Positions 1 through 6,806 are shown, numbered from the stretch's first letter. The stretch: 9,727 nt of DNA from Spirochaetales bacterium (GCA_007126865.1 SLAN01000006.1:1-9727), one strand, 5' to 3'. A program made the numbers and translations. The notes: a model not told the origin generated them from the sequence alone.

Positions 1-1251
1 GTTTCGACGAATGCGCTGGAGCTCGGTATAGACATAGGCGGTCTCGACGCTGCGATCTCCGCCGGTCTTCCCGGCTCCGTTTCGAGTGCCTGGCAGCAGG
101 CCGGTCGCGCCGGACGACGCAACACTGTCTCGGTGGCGATCCTCATCGCGAGCAGCCATCCGCTCGACCAGTACATGGTGAGCCACCCCGATTACTTTTT
201 CGGACGCAGCCCCGAAGACGGCTTTGTCGACCCCGAGAACACATACATCCTTACCGACCATCTGAAGTGTGCGAGCTTCGAGCTTCCCGTCCGGGAAACC
301 GATCCGTTCCCCGAGTTTGCCGCCGACTATCTGCACGCATTAGAGGAAACCGGTGTGGTACGATTCACGCGCGATACATTTTACTGGTCCGACCGAAGCT
401 ATCCGGCCGAGAATATCTCGTTGCGGACGGCCACGAATGAGAATGTCGTGATCGTGGACGCCACCGCAGGGCGAAACGAGGTAATCGGGGAGATCGACCG
501 CTCCGGCGCCAAGGAGGAGATTTACGAGAACGCGGTCTATATTCACCGGGGACGACAGTACTTCGTGAAAAGCCTCGACATAGAAAACCGCCGTTGCTAC
601 GTCGAAGAAACCGATGTCAACTACTACACCGATGCGATTGTGAAGCGCGACATCAAGGTGCTCTATGAAGATGAGCGGCAAACGCTGCCCGACTGCATCA
701 CGATAATCGGCGACATTCTGGTGCGCACGCAGGTTGCCAAGTTCAAGAAGATCAAGTTCGGCACGCACGAGAATGTCGGCTACGGCGAGATCAGCCTGCC
801 CGAGGAGGAAATGCACACGCGCTGTCTCGCAGTATCCTTCCCACCGGAAACGCAGGCGGGACGAGCGCTCGGTTCGCTTTCGCCGGATTCGCAACCGGTG
901 GTCGTTGCGCGGCTCGGCGCGTTGCTGAAGAACATCGCCCCGATGTTTCTGCTGTGCGATTCGCGCGATATCGGTGTGGCCGAACGCATCCGCGACCCGC
1001 ACTTCGGTGCGCCGGCACTGTATCTGTACGATAACTATCCGGGGGGCATCGGGCTTGCGGAGACGCTGCAGCGCAGGTTGGGCGATGTGCTGCACGCCGG
1101 CCTCGATTTGCTCGACGGCTGCCCGTGTGCCGAAGGGTGTCCGAGCTGTATCGGACCGCGCGATAGTCGTACCGAGATCGATGTCGATCCGAAGGCTGCG
1201 GTGCGAAGCCTGCTCGCACTCTGGCTGTCGACTACGGAGGTCGGAACGTGA
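1..1251 (+). CDS. mrfA: DEAD/DEAH-box helicase with C-terminal cysteine cluster, MrfA/YprA-like (3' part; 5' end outside window)
   Basis: The frame is open from base 1, so this is the last 416 residues of a larger protein (B. subtilis MrfA has about 750). Helicase motif V-like STNALELGIDIG lies at residues 2-13 and motif VI QQAGRAGR at 32-39, the end of a superfamily 2 RecA2 domain. The rest resembles the DUF1998 region of the YprA family and ends in four cysteines, C-x-C-x3-C-x2-C, at residues 374-383 (bases 1120-1149); B. subtilis MrfA has a comparable zinc-binding cluster. The family is an ATP-dependent, DNA-binding helicase/translocase that works with the exonuclease MrfB in repair of mitomycin-type adducts. 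The YprB-like gene follows with a 4-base overlap, which is the strongest reason for preferring this family over other DUF1998 helicases such as DISARM proteins. The ATP-binding motifs I and II are outside the window and could not be checked. The GTG at 133 is internal to the helicase core and is not the start. Confidence 0.85.
   Translation, partial: VSTNALELGIDIGGLDAAISAGLPGSVSSAWQQAGRAGRRNTVSVAILIASSHPLDQYMVSHPDYFFGRSPEDGFVDPENTYILTDHLKCASFELPVRETDPFPEFAADYLHALEETGVVRFTRDTFYWSDRSYPAENISLRTATNENVVIVDATAGRNEVIGEIDRSGAKEEIYENAVYIHRGRQYFVKSLDIENRRCYVEETDVNYYTDAIVKRDIKVLYEDERQTLPDCITIIGDILVRTQVAKFKKIKFGTHENVGYGEISLPEEEMHTRCLAVSFPPETQAGRALGSLSPDSQPVVVARLGALLKNIAPMFLLCDSRDIGVAERIRDPHFGAPALYLYDNYPGGIGLAETLQRRLGDVLHAGLDLLDGCPCAEGCPSCIGPRDSRTEIDVDPKAAVRSLLALWLSTTEVGT
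1236..1241 (+). promoter_or_regulatory. Ribosome binding site of the mrfB-like gene
   Basis: GGAGGT lies inside the last codons of the helicase gene, 6 nt before the GTG at 1248. It decides the start: this GTG overlaps the upstream TGA as GTGA, a usual arrangement for translational coupling. Confidence 0.75.
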
Positions 1252-2471
1252 GCGACCCGCTCTATGAGCGGCTCCAACGACTGAAACGCACGCGGCAGGG
1301 ACGCGGTGAAAGACCGACCACCGGCACAACGGCGGCCGGAGTAACCAGCGGTGTCGAAACGGGCGGACGATCGTCCGGCGACGAGGCGGATGCCTCGCTA
1401 ACCCGCCTCGGATTCCGATCCGCAGGCAGCGGAATCCGCGAGCGCCGCGTATTCCGCAGAATCGGCGGGCAGGCGCGTAGAATCCGGCAGCTGTGCGAAC
1501 CGCCCGGTGGCCATCTGGTTCCCGGAGACGGTAGACCGTTGCTCTTCTTCGACGCTGAGACCACCGGTCTGAGTGCCGGGGCGGGCACCGTCGCCTTTCT
1601 TGTCGGCGCCGCACGGGTGATCGCCGACGATACAATAGAGGTGGTTCAGCTTCTCCTGCCGGACTACCCGTTCGAGCCCGAATTCCTCGCTCGGACTGCC
1701 GATCTGCTGGCCGCCGACTCGCGTCTGGTGAGCTACAATGGGAAGAGTTTCGATACTCATGTGCTTCGCTCGCGCTTTCTGCAGTCCGGGTGTGCGTGGA
1801 ATGAGCCTCATCAGATCGACCTGCTTTACGCCACGCGTCGGCTCTGGTCGACGGTACTACCCGATTGCCGGCTTTCGACGGTCGAGGCTCGCGTGCTCGG
1901 TGTGGAGCGTGAGCTCGATGTACCGGGGAGCGAGGTGCCCGAACGCTACTTCGCATTTCTCGATACCGGCGCGGGGGAGGTGATGCGAGAGGTGATCGCT
2001 CATCACGAGCAGGATATGGTTTCACTCGTGTGCCTGCTCGCTGCGATCGAGGATGTGCTCGATGCCGCTCCGGATATCGCGAATGCGCCGGTGCTGCCTC
2101 CCGATCCGATCGGAGCCGCACGTATGCTCGCTCCGTACGACGTTGAACGGGCGATAGGCATTCTGCGCAGACGCGTCGATTCGTCGGGTCCGTTCGGCGA
2201 CGGGCCCGCGGCGATGGTCATGCTGGCGGGTCTGCTCAAGCGACGAGGACGGCACTCCGAGGCTGCGGAGATCTGGTCGGTGCTGTTTCGCTACGGCTGC
2301 AGCGAGTTGGCCGGCATCGAGTTGGCGAAACACCTCGAGCACCGTGAACGCGATTTCGAGGCAGCCCTGTCGGTATGCGAAGAGCTTATCAGGTTACGCG
2401 GGTCGACACCCTCGCTCGATCACCGCAGGGCGCGACTGCTCCGCAAGTCAGCCGGCTCACCTTCGAGTTGA
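1248..2471 (+). CDS. mrfB: RNase H-fold 3'-5' exonuclease with TPR-like C-terminus, MrfB/YprB-like
   Basis: The product has 407 residues, close to the roughly 410 of B. subtilis MrfB. Residues 1-70 are polar, rich in Arg, Gly, Ser and Thr, and look disordered. The exonuclease domain spans about 95-275: motif I is FFDAETTGL with D102 and E104, motif II is YNGKSFDTH with D169, a further acidic residue is D191, and motif III is HHEQDMVSL with D256. These fit a DEDD nuclease of the YprB/DnaQ-like group. Residues about 318-384 form alternating amphipathic helices with TPR-like spacing. In B. subtilis MrfB is a metal-dependent exonuclease recruited with the helicase MrfA for repair of mitomycin C lesions; the same role here is inferred from fold and gene pairing. 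The start is a GTG with a good ribosome site, overlapping the helicase stop by 4 bases. The last 52 bases overlap the end of the opposing glycogen synthase gene. Confidence 0.85.
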   Translation: MSDPLYERLQRLKRTRQGRGERPTTGTTAAGVTSGVETGGRSSGDEADASLTRLGFRSAGSGIRERRVFRRIGGQARRIRQLCEPPGGHLVPGDGRPLLFFDAETTGLSAGAGTVAFLVGAARVIADDTIEVVQLLLPDYPFEPEFLARTADLLAADSRLVSYNGKSFDTHVLRSRFLQSGCAWNEPHQIDLLYATRRLWSTVLPDCRLSTVEARVLGVERELDVPGSEVPERYFAFLDTGAGEVMREVIAHHEQDMVSLVCLLAAIEDVLDAAPDIANAPVLPPDPIGAARMLAPYDVERAIGILRRRVDSSGPFGDGPAAMVMLAGLLKRRGRHSEAAEIWSVLFRYGCSELAGIELAKHLEHRERDFEAALSVCEELIRLRGSTPSLDHRRARLLRKSAGSPSS

Positions 2472-4030
2472 GCGGTGCTCTCATAGAGCGTGCGGTATCG
2501 CTTCGCCATCTCTTCGGTGGAGAACCGCTCCCGCATTCCTCGTTGGCGCACGGCGTTCAGAACGCGCGGGCCACGCTGCCACAGCGCGAGGGCGCGCTCG
2601 ATGGCTTCCTTTATCTGTTCCGGATCGTTTTTCCGAATCACGATACCGGTTCCTTCACCGGCGTCTTCGCTGAGGTCGTGAATAGTATCTTTCAGTCCTC
2701 CCGTTTCACTTACAATCGGTATCGAGCCATAGCGCAGACTGTATATCTGGTTCAGTCCGCATGGCTCGTAGCGGCTCGGCATCAGGAAGAAGTCGCTTCC
2801 GCCCTCGATCATGTGAGCGAGTCGTTCATCGAAGCGGAGCGCCACTCCGACGTTCCGGTATCGGTGTGCGAGCTCTCGCAGCCGCTGCTCGAACTCATCA
2901 TGACCGCTACCGAGTACGACAAATGCGAAGCGGTTCTGTTTCAGCAACGGTTCAAGAGAGCCGGTGTTACGATCCAGAAGCTCCCGGAACCCTTTCTGCT
3001 CATCGAGTCGGGCAATCATACCGATCACCGGTCGCCCGCGATCGACAGGCATACCGAACTCGCGCATCAGTGCCCGGCGTACGATCTCGCGCTTCTCGAG
3101 CGTATCGATATCGTATTGCACCGGAAGAAAGCTGTCGGCCGACGGGTTCCACCGCCGGTAATCGACGCCGTTGAGGATACCGTGGATCGCATCACGTCGA
3201 GCGTGGAGCGTGTCCTCGAGACCGAACCCGCGACCCGGTCGCATGACCTCATCGGCGAACGACGGCGAGACGAATACGATGCGGTCGCTCGATGCGATTC
3301 CTCTCACGAGCGACGGACTGTCCCGCGTCGCCTCGCCCCCGGCCGGCATTACCGAGCCGGCACCGTTCCCCGACCCGGGAGGTTGCGGCATCGAGTGCGA
3401 ATCTTCGGAGAAAGGCTCGAGAGGTCTCGGAGCCACCCTCTTCCCATCCGGTCCGGAATGTGCGGGGTTGTGTACGGTCAGGACACTCTTCGACTCGGCG
3501 AATCCGGAAATCCGTTCCCGGTATCGCAGCAGCTCCGCCACAGGTGCAGTCGGCCAATCGTGAGCGTGAAAGACGTGTGGTGTCCACCGCAGCGTCCGCG
3601 AAACGGCGAACGCGGCCGCCGACAGAAGAGCGAACCTCAGATCGTTGTCCTCGTAACCGCCGCTGTTCGGTCCGTAGATGAAATCGCGATCGAACATGTC
3701 GAGTCGGTCCACGAAGTAGACCGGAACGCGCGGATGAGACGGCAGCGATGCTTCGTATACAGCGGTCCAGAACTCGTTCGAGCCGACCTCACAGGCGATC
3801 GGGCGGGGAATGCGGTACATTCCCGAGGCGTTGACCCATCCGTAGCGTGGCATGAGAACGCGAACATCGACATCCAGGTCTGCCAGGCCTGCTGCGAGTC
3901 CGCTGACCATATCGCCAAGTCCACCAACGCGGGCGAACGGCGTGAGCTCATTCGTGATCAGGAGTACTCTCAGAGGCAGTGCAGGCGGCGAATCATCAGA
4001 TACCGCGATAGTATGCGATTGTGAACTCAT
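2420..4030 (-). CDS. glgA: Glycogen synthase (glycosyltransferase family 5)
   Basis: The 536-residue product elongates alpha-1,4-glucan from a sugar nucleotide, usually ADP-glucose in bacteria. The N-terminal Rossmann domain has LLITNELTPFARVGGLGDM at residues 23-41, where the usual K-x-G-G-L lysine is Arg34. HAHDW at 155-159 and HN at 187-188 follow the family pattern. The C-terminal domain has ILNGVDYRRWNP (285-296), IARLDEQKGF with R341 and K346 (339-348), SRYEPCGLNQ with catalytic Glu422 (419-428), and ETGGLKDTI (442-450). The stretch at about 193-240, normally conserved around the acceptor side of the cleft, is a low-complexity Pro/Gly/Ser-rich segment. The protein is longer than E. coli GlgA (477) partly through an N-terminal extension of about 20 residues. 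The ATG at 4030 has only a weak ribosome site and lies inside the upstream acetyltransferase gene, overlapping it by 35 bases, so translational coupling is likely. The 3' end overlaps the mrfB-like gene by 52 bases. Confidence 0.93.
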   Translation of the reverse strand: MSSQSHTIAVSDDSPPALPLRVLLITNELTPFARVGGLGDMVSGLAAGLADLDVDVRVLMPRYGWVNASGMYRIPRPIACEVGSNEFWTAVYEASLPSHPRVPVYFVDRLDMFDRDFIYGPNSGGYEDNDLRFALLSAAAFAVSRTLRWTPHVFHAHDWPTAPVAELLRYRERISGFAESKSVLTVHNPAHSGPDGKRVAPRPLEPFSEDSHSMPQPPGSGNGAGSVMPAGGEATRDSPSLVRGIASSDRIVFVSPSFADEVMRPGRGFGLEDTLHARRDAIHGILNGVDYRRWNPSADSFLPVQYDIDTLEKREIVRRALMREFGMPVDRGRPVIGMIARLDEQKGFRELLDRNTGSLEPLLKQNRFAFVVLGSGHDEFEQRLRELAHRYRNVGVALRFDERLAHMIEGGSDFFLMPSRYEPCGLNQIYSLRYGSIPIVSETGGLKDTIHDLSEDAGEGTGIVIRKNDPEQIKEAIERALALWQRGPRVLNAVRQRGMRERFSTEEMAKRYRTLYESTAQLEGEPADLRSSRALR

Positions 4031-4865
4031 CGGTCACACTGTAGCCGAGACGACGGTACATGCGAAGGGCCGGTTCGTTGTGCCGTTTCACAAAGAGGCT
4101 GCTGTGGCGTCCATCGCGTTCAATGTCACGAAGAAGTCGATACATTACCGCACCGGCAATACCGCGTCCGCGTAGCGGACGCTCGGTGTATACTCCACCG
4201 ATCTGGTCCCAGGAAAAGCCGCGGGCGTTCGTTTGCGCCTTTCCGACCATTTTCCCATCGTACTCTACCGCGTAGACCAGTTGTTTTCGCAGGCTCATCT
4301 TGAGGTGGCTCATGCATGAGGCGGGATCGAAGCTCTCCGGCCGGAGCACAACCTCTTCGATCTCGTACTCTCGTTGAATGGGATAGAGCGCCTCGGCGTC
4401 CCGGATGCCCGCCCTGCGTATCGTCATTCCTTCCGGCAGCGGTTCGGGGTCGATCGGTGTGGCGCACGTTCGCGTCATGAGATAGTAGTTGACGGTGTCG
4501 AGAGGCGTGGTGGACAACAGACGCTGGAGGCCGCAAACATCACGGTCGAGTCCCATGACGCAGAAGAGCCGGTTCCGGACCCCCCTTAGCTTGCGTGATA
4601 GTGCTCTCGGATCGGGGGCGCCATCCTCCGGCAGTACCGGGAAAACGAAACCGCCGCCGGTATGAAAAACGGTCGCCTCCACCCGGTCATCGCGGGCGAA
4701 TACGGTAAAGCGCCCATTTCGTCGTCCCGTCTTCTCCGGACTGCCCGGTAACGCCTCGGTAACCGTCACGCAACCGGCTTCACGGGGCAGCAGAAACCGT
4801 TTCAACGGTTCGATGTGTGAGCTCCTGGCATGCAACCAGTGACCGCGTCCGTTCGTACGCACCAT
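3996..4865 (-). CDS. GNAT-family N-acetyltransferase with an extra N-terminal domain
   Basis: From the ATG at 4865 the product has 289 residues. The C-terminal half (about 147-289) is a GNAT domain: motif A, with ERPLRGRGIAGAVM and the acetyl-CoA pyrophosphate loop R-G-R-G-I-A, lies near residues 228-241, and motif B, NEPALRMYRRLGY, near 263-275. The N-terminal half (about 10-130) is a separate domain resembling those in two-domain GNATs of the DUF4081 kind; I am less sure of that match. The substrate cannot be read from the sequence. The frame stays open upstream to a TTG at 4946, but that would reach 74 bases into nagZ. The ATG lies 7 bases after the nagZ stop and fits an operon better, although its nearest GGGGGAG is about 18 nt upstream, so the start is not secure. 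The 3' end overlaps the glgA start by 35 bases. A link to cell-wall or sugar metabolism is suggested only by the neighbours. Confidence 0.85.
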   Translation of the reverse strand: MVRTNGRGHWLHARSSHIEPLKRFLLPREAGCVTVTEALPGSPEKTGRRNGRFTVFARDDRVEATVFHTGGGFVFPVLPEDGAPDPRALSRKLRGVRNRLFCVMGLDRDVCGLQRLLSTTPLDTVNYYLMTRTCATPIDPEPLPEGMTIRRAGIRDAEALYPIQREYEIEEVVLRPESFDPASCMSHLKMSLRKQLVYAVEYDGKMVGKAQTNARGFSWDQIGGVYTERPLRGRGIAGAVMYRLLRDIERDGRHSSLFVKRHNEPALRMYRRLGYSVTDEFTIAYYRGI

Positions 4866-4872
4866 CGTTTGT

Positions 4873-6543
4873 CTACCGATCGTCTCCCCCGAAGTCGCGC
4901 AGCGGCACTGTCCCCTGCTCCAATCGTTTCCCGAGTAGTACCTCAATACCCGCTCGAAAGCTTGCCCGCTCGAAGCCGTATACCGCTATCGCCGTATCCA
5001 CGAAATCGACGTCTGCGAGAAGTAAGGGGGAATGGGTTGAGATGACTACGAGGCGGTCGGCGTACGGTTCGAGTGCTTCGAGTACCTCGAGACTGTTCCG
5101 GTTCGAGAGCACGAATACGATAAGATCGGCGTCACGGGCACGTCGGCGAGCCTCTTCGCGATCGACCGCACGGCTGTGCCCAGTCGGCGTATACGAGAAT
5201 CGGAACTCGTCCGCCCCGGGGAAGTACGTACGCGCGGCCGAGAAGAACGCTCCGATGTTGCCGGTCAGCACTATCCGACCGGCGGAATCCGGGTCGATCG
5301 GAAGTGCCCCGTCTCGCACGACGGAGACGGCACGCTCGGCATGGTCGGTGAAGAAATCCGTGCTTCCGGGATTCGGAATGTAGCGCGCGAGTCGATCGGG
5401 TTCCGGATAGAGCGGCACGGAATCGTCCGCTTCGAGATATCTCTCCTTGAGCTCCAGGATTCGGTACACCGATTCTCGCACTCGCTCGCGAAAGCGGGGT
5501 CGCTCGTCGTAGGCATTTCGCAGTGCCCGCCACTCCTCCCCGTTGAGTGCCGGTGTCTCCGACAGCATGATCATATCGTTTCCCGCCTCCACCGCCATCA
5601 CGAGCAGCTCTCCGAAACTCAGGTTCTTGCGCCGCCCGTGTATGGTAGCACCGATCATGTGCATGTCGTCGGTTACGAGAAGGCCCTCGAACCCGAGATC
5701 GTCGCGAAGCAGGGCGGTCATGATTTCCGGAGAGAGAGAGGCCGGTATACGCGATCCGGTGATTTTCGGAAAGGCAAGGTGTGCACTGAGAATCGCGGGA
5801 ATGCCTTCGCGAATGAGCATTCGATACGGGACCAGATCATGGTCGTACAGTTCCTCTCTCGAATAGTCCAGCTCCGGAAGCAGCACGTGGCTGTCTCCGG
5901 CCGCATTCCCGTGCCCCGGGAAATGCTTCGCCGCAGAGATCACCCGCTCGTTTTCGTGACCGCGGAAGAGTGCGAGTCCGAGCAGTCCGGTCTGGACCGG
6001 ATCGTCACCGAAGGAGCGAGAGCCGATTATTTCGGCACGCGGATTTCGATAGACGTCGACTGTCGGAGCGAAGTTCATGTTGATGCCGAGCGCGCGCATT
6101 TCGGCCGCTATGTGTCGTCCGGCCTGGTACGCATCCGCGGGAAGACCGGTGGCACCGATCGCCATGTTCCCCGCGCCTCTGCTTGTGTTTCCGCGCACGT
6201 GGCGAACCATCCCCCCTTCCTGATCCGTCGCCGTAAAAAGGGGGATTGATTGCGAACGAGCGGTGGCTGCCCGCTGCATTTCGCCGAGTGTCGCAGCGAG
6301 CTCGACCGGATCGTCGGTATTCCGGCCGAACACTTTTACGCCGCCGATACCGCGTTCGGATATCCACCGCATGATAAGATCGCCGGGCGCCGCACCGTCC
6401 CACCCGAGCAGGAGCATCTGTGCGATACGCTCATCGGGGCTCATCCGCTCGTAGCGCGACTCCACGCTTTCAGCATGAACCCGCGGTAGTGTCGCGAACA
6501 ACAGTGCTCCGATCAGGAGTGTTCTCACAGCTCGAACCGCCAC
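4873..6543 (-). CDS. nagZ: Secreted beta-N-acetylhexosaminidase, NagZ-like (glycoside hydrolase family 3)
   Basis: With the GTG at 6543 the product has 556 residues. Residues 1-24 form a Sec signal peptide: arginines at 4 and 7, hydrophobic core LLIGALLFATL, likely cleavage VHA|ES; no lipobox cysteine. The GH3 catalytic domain follows: TDQEGGMVR at about 106-114 with D107, NPRAEIIGSRSFG at 167-179, KHFPGHGNAAGDSH at 206-219 with the Asp-Ser-His loop (D217, H219) that supplies the NagZ acid/base histidine, and VTDDMHM at 290-296 with nucleophile D292. A second domain of about 180 residues makes it a two-domain enzyme like B. subtilis NagZ rather than the short E. coli form. Such enzymes remove N-acetylglucosamine from peptidoglycan fragments; the signal peptide places this one outside the inner membrane. 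It starts the minus-strand set, with the acetyltransferase 7 bases downstream. The frame extends upstream to 6765, but that stretch lacks protein-like character and would bury the signal peptide. TTG at 6552 is the alternative start. Confidence 0.9.
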   Translation of the reverse strand: MAVRAVRTLLIGALLFATLPRVHAESVESRYERMSPDERIAQMLLLGWDGAAPGDLIMRWISERGIGGVKVFGRNTDDPVELAATLGEMQRAATARSQSIPLFTATDQEGGMVRHVRGNTSRGAGNMAIGATGLPADAYQAGRHIAAEMRALGINMNFAPTVDVYRNPRAEIIGSRSFGDDPVQTGLLGLALFRGHENERVISAAKHFPGHGNAAGDSHVLLPELDYSREELYDHDLVPYRMLIREGIPAILSAHLAFPKITGSRIPASLSPEIMTALLRDDLGFEGLLVTDDMHMIGATIHGRRKNLSFGELLVMAVEAGNDMIMLSETPALNGEEWRALRNAYDERPRFRERVRESVYRILELKERYLEADDSVPLYPEPDRLARYIPNPGSTDFFTDHAERAVSVVRDGALPIDPDSAGRIVLTGNIGAFFSAARTYFPGADEFRFSYTPTGHSRAVDREEARRRARDADLIVFVLSNRNSLEVLEALEPYADRLVVISTHSPLLLADVDFVDTAIAVYGFERASFRAGIEVLLGKRLEQGTVPLRDFGGDDR

Positions 6544-6554
6544 TACTCTCAAGA

Positions 6555-6560
6555 CCCTCC
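6555..6560 (-). promoter_or_regulatory. Ribosome binding site of nagZ
   Basis: GGAGGG on the minus strand is 11 nt before the GTG at 6543 and only 2 nt before the TTG at 6552. It supports a start here, just ahead of the signal peptide, rather than at 6765. Spacing favours the GTG but is rather long. Confidence 0.55.
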
Positions 6561-6564
6561 GGTG

Positions 6565-6591
6565 GTTCGTTATAGAACAAGTCCGACGAAC
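6565..6591. repeat. Short inverted repeat in the nagZ promoter region
   Basis: GTTCGT (6565-6570) and ACGAAC (6586-6591) are perfect inverted copies with a 15-nt spacer. One arm touches the candidate -10 at 6590-6595, so it could be an operator for the minus-strand genes. Six-base arms arise by chance often enough that this is only a lead. Confidence 0.2.
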
Positions 6592-6595
6592 TATA
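6590..6595 (-). promoter_or_regulatory. Candidate -10 hexamer for nagZ
   Basis: TATAGT on the minus strand matches the sigma-70 -10 consensus at five of six positions and would place the transcript start near 6583, about 40 nt before the GTG. No good -35 is seen at 16-18 nt spacing. A second hexamer, TATAAC at 6569-6574, is too close to the ribosome site to be preferred. Low confidence. Confidence 0.25.
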
Positions 6596-6730
6596 TGACC
6601 GGCGATGCCGCCTTTCCGGCGGATACGTTGCCAATCCGATACATCGCAGACTTCGTCAGCCCCGGAGGGTAGCCCGAATCGGCCCTTCTCGACCAGTGGG
6701 CGTGTACCTCGGTTCGCATGACCTCGGTAC

Positions 6731-6759
6731 CCGATCGAATCGCGCGGCACAGCGATCGG
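6731..6759. repeat. Inverted repeat upstream of flgN
   Basis: CCGATCG (6731-6737) and CGATCGG (6753-6759) are inverted copies with a 15-nt spacer, just upstream of the sigma-28-like element. The shared core CGATCG is itself a palindrome, so the two sites are equally direct repeats 21 bp apart, about two helix turns. An activator or repressor site is possible, but CGATCG-like words are common in this window. Confidence 0.2.
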
Positions 6760-6766
6760 TGACACT

Positions 6767-6793
6767 TATGCCGGGAGTGTTCCCAACCGATAA
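6767..6793 (+). promoter_or_regulatory. Candidate sigma-28 (FliA) promoter for flgN-flgK-flgL
   Basis: ACCGATAA at 6786-6793 matches seven of eight bases of the sigma-28 -10 consensus GCCGATAA. TATG at 6767-6770 stands in the -35 position at the standard 15-nt spacing but matches TAAA at only two of four bases. The start site would fall near 6800, leaving a leader of about 17 nt that begins at the flgN ribosome site, which is short. Position, strand and target genes fit late flagellar control. Confidence 0.35.
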
Positions 6794-6800
6794 TCACGGT

Positions 6801-6806
6801 AAGGAG
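6801..6806 (+). promoter_or_regulatory. Ribosome binding site of flgN
   Basis: AAGGAG lies 10 nt before the ATG at 6817 and fixes the start of the first flagellar gene. Confidence 0.7.

Noticed and set aside
133..135. GTG as start of the helicase gene
   Set aside because: Helicase motifs V and VI are encoded in frame upstream, from base 4 to 117, so the gene enters from outside the window.
340..2121. Minus-strand open frame of 593 codons opposite the helicase and exonuclease genes
   Set aside because: It spans two genes with clear motifs, is very rich in Arg, and has no recognisable domain. High GC with biased third positions creates such antisense frames.
2375..4024. Plus-strand open frame of 549 codons lying opposite almost all of glgA
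   Set aside because: glgA has full family motifs on the other strand. The antisense product shows no domain and begins inside the exonuclease gene.
4866..4946. 27-codon N-terminal extension of the acetyltransferase from a TTG
   Set aside because: It lies mostly inside nagZ, starts with a rare codon and is not protein-like; the ATG at 4865 just after the nagZ stop is simpler.
5176..6249. Plus-strand open frame of 357 codons opposite nagZ
   Set aside because: Shadow of nagZ, whose catalytic motifs are all present on the minus strand.
6608..6622. Hairpin CCGCC-TTTCC-GGCGG as a terminator
   Set aside because: The stem is only 5 bp, there is no T-run on either strand, and it sits between divergent genes where no terminator is expected.
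6601..6800. Riboswitch or structured RNA leader before flgN
   Set aside because: I looked for cyclic-di-GMP, cobalamin and TPP consensus blocks and recognised none. The candidate flgN promoter would also leave this region out of the transcript.
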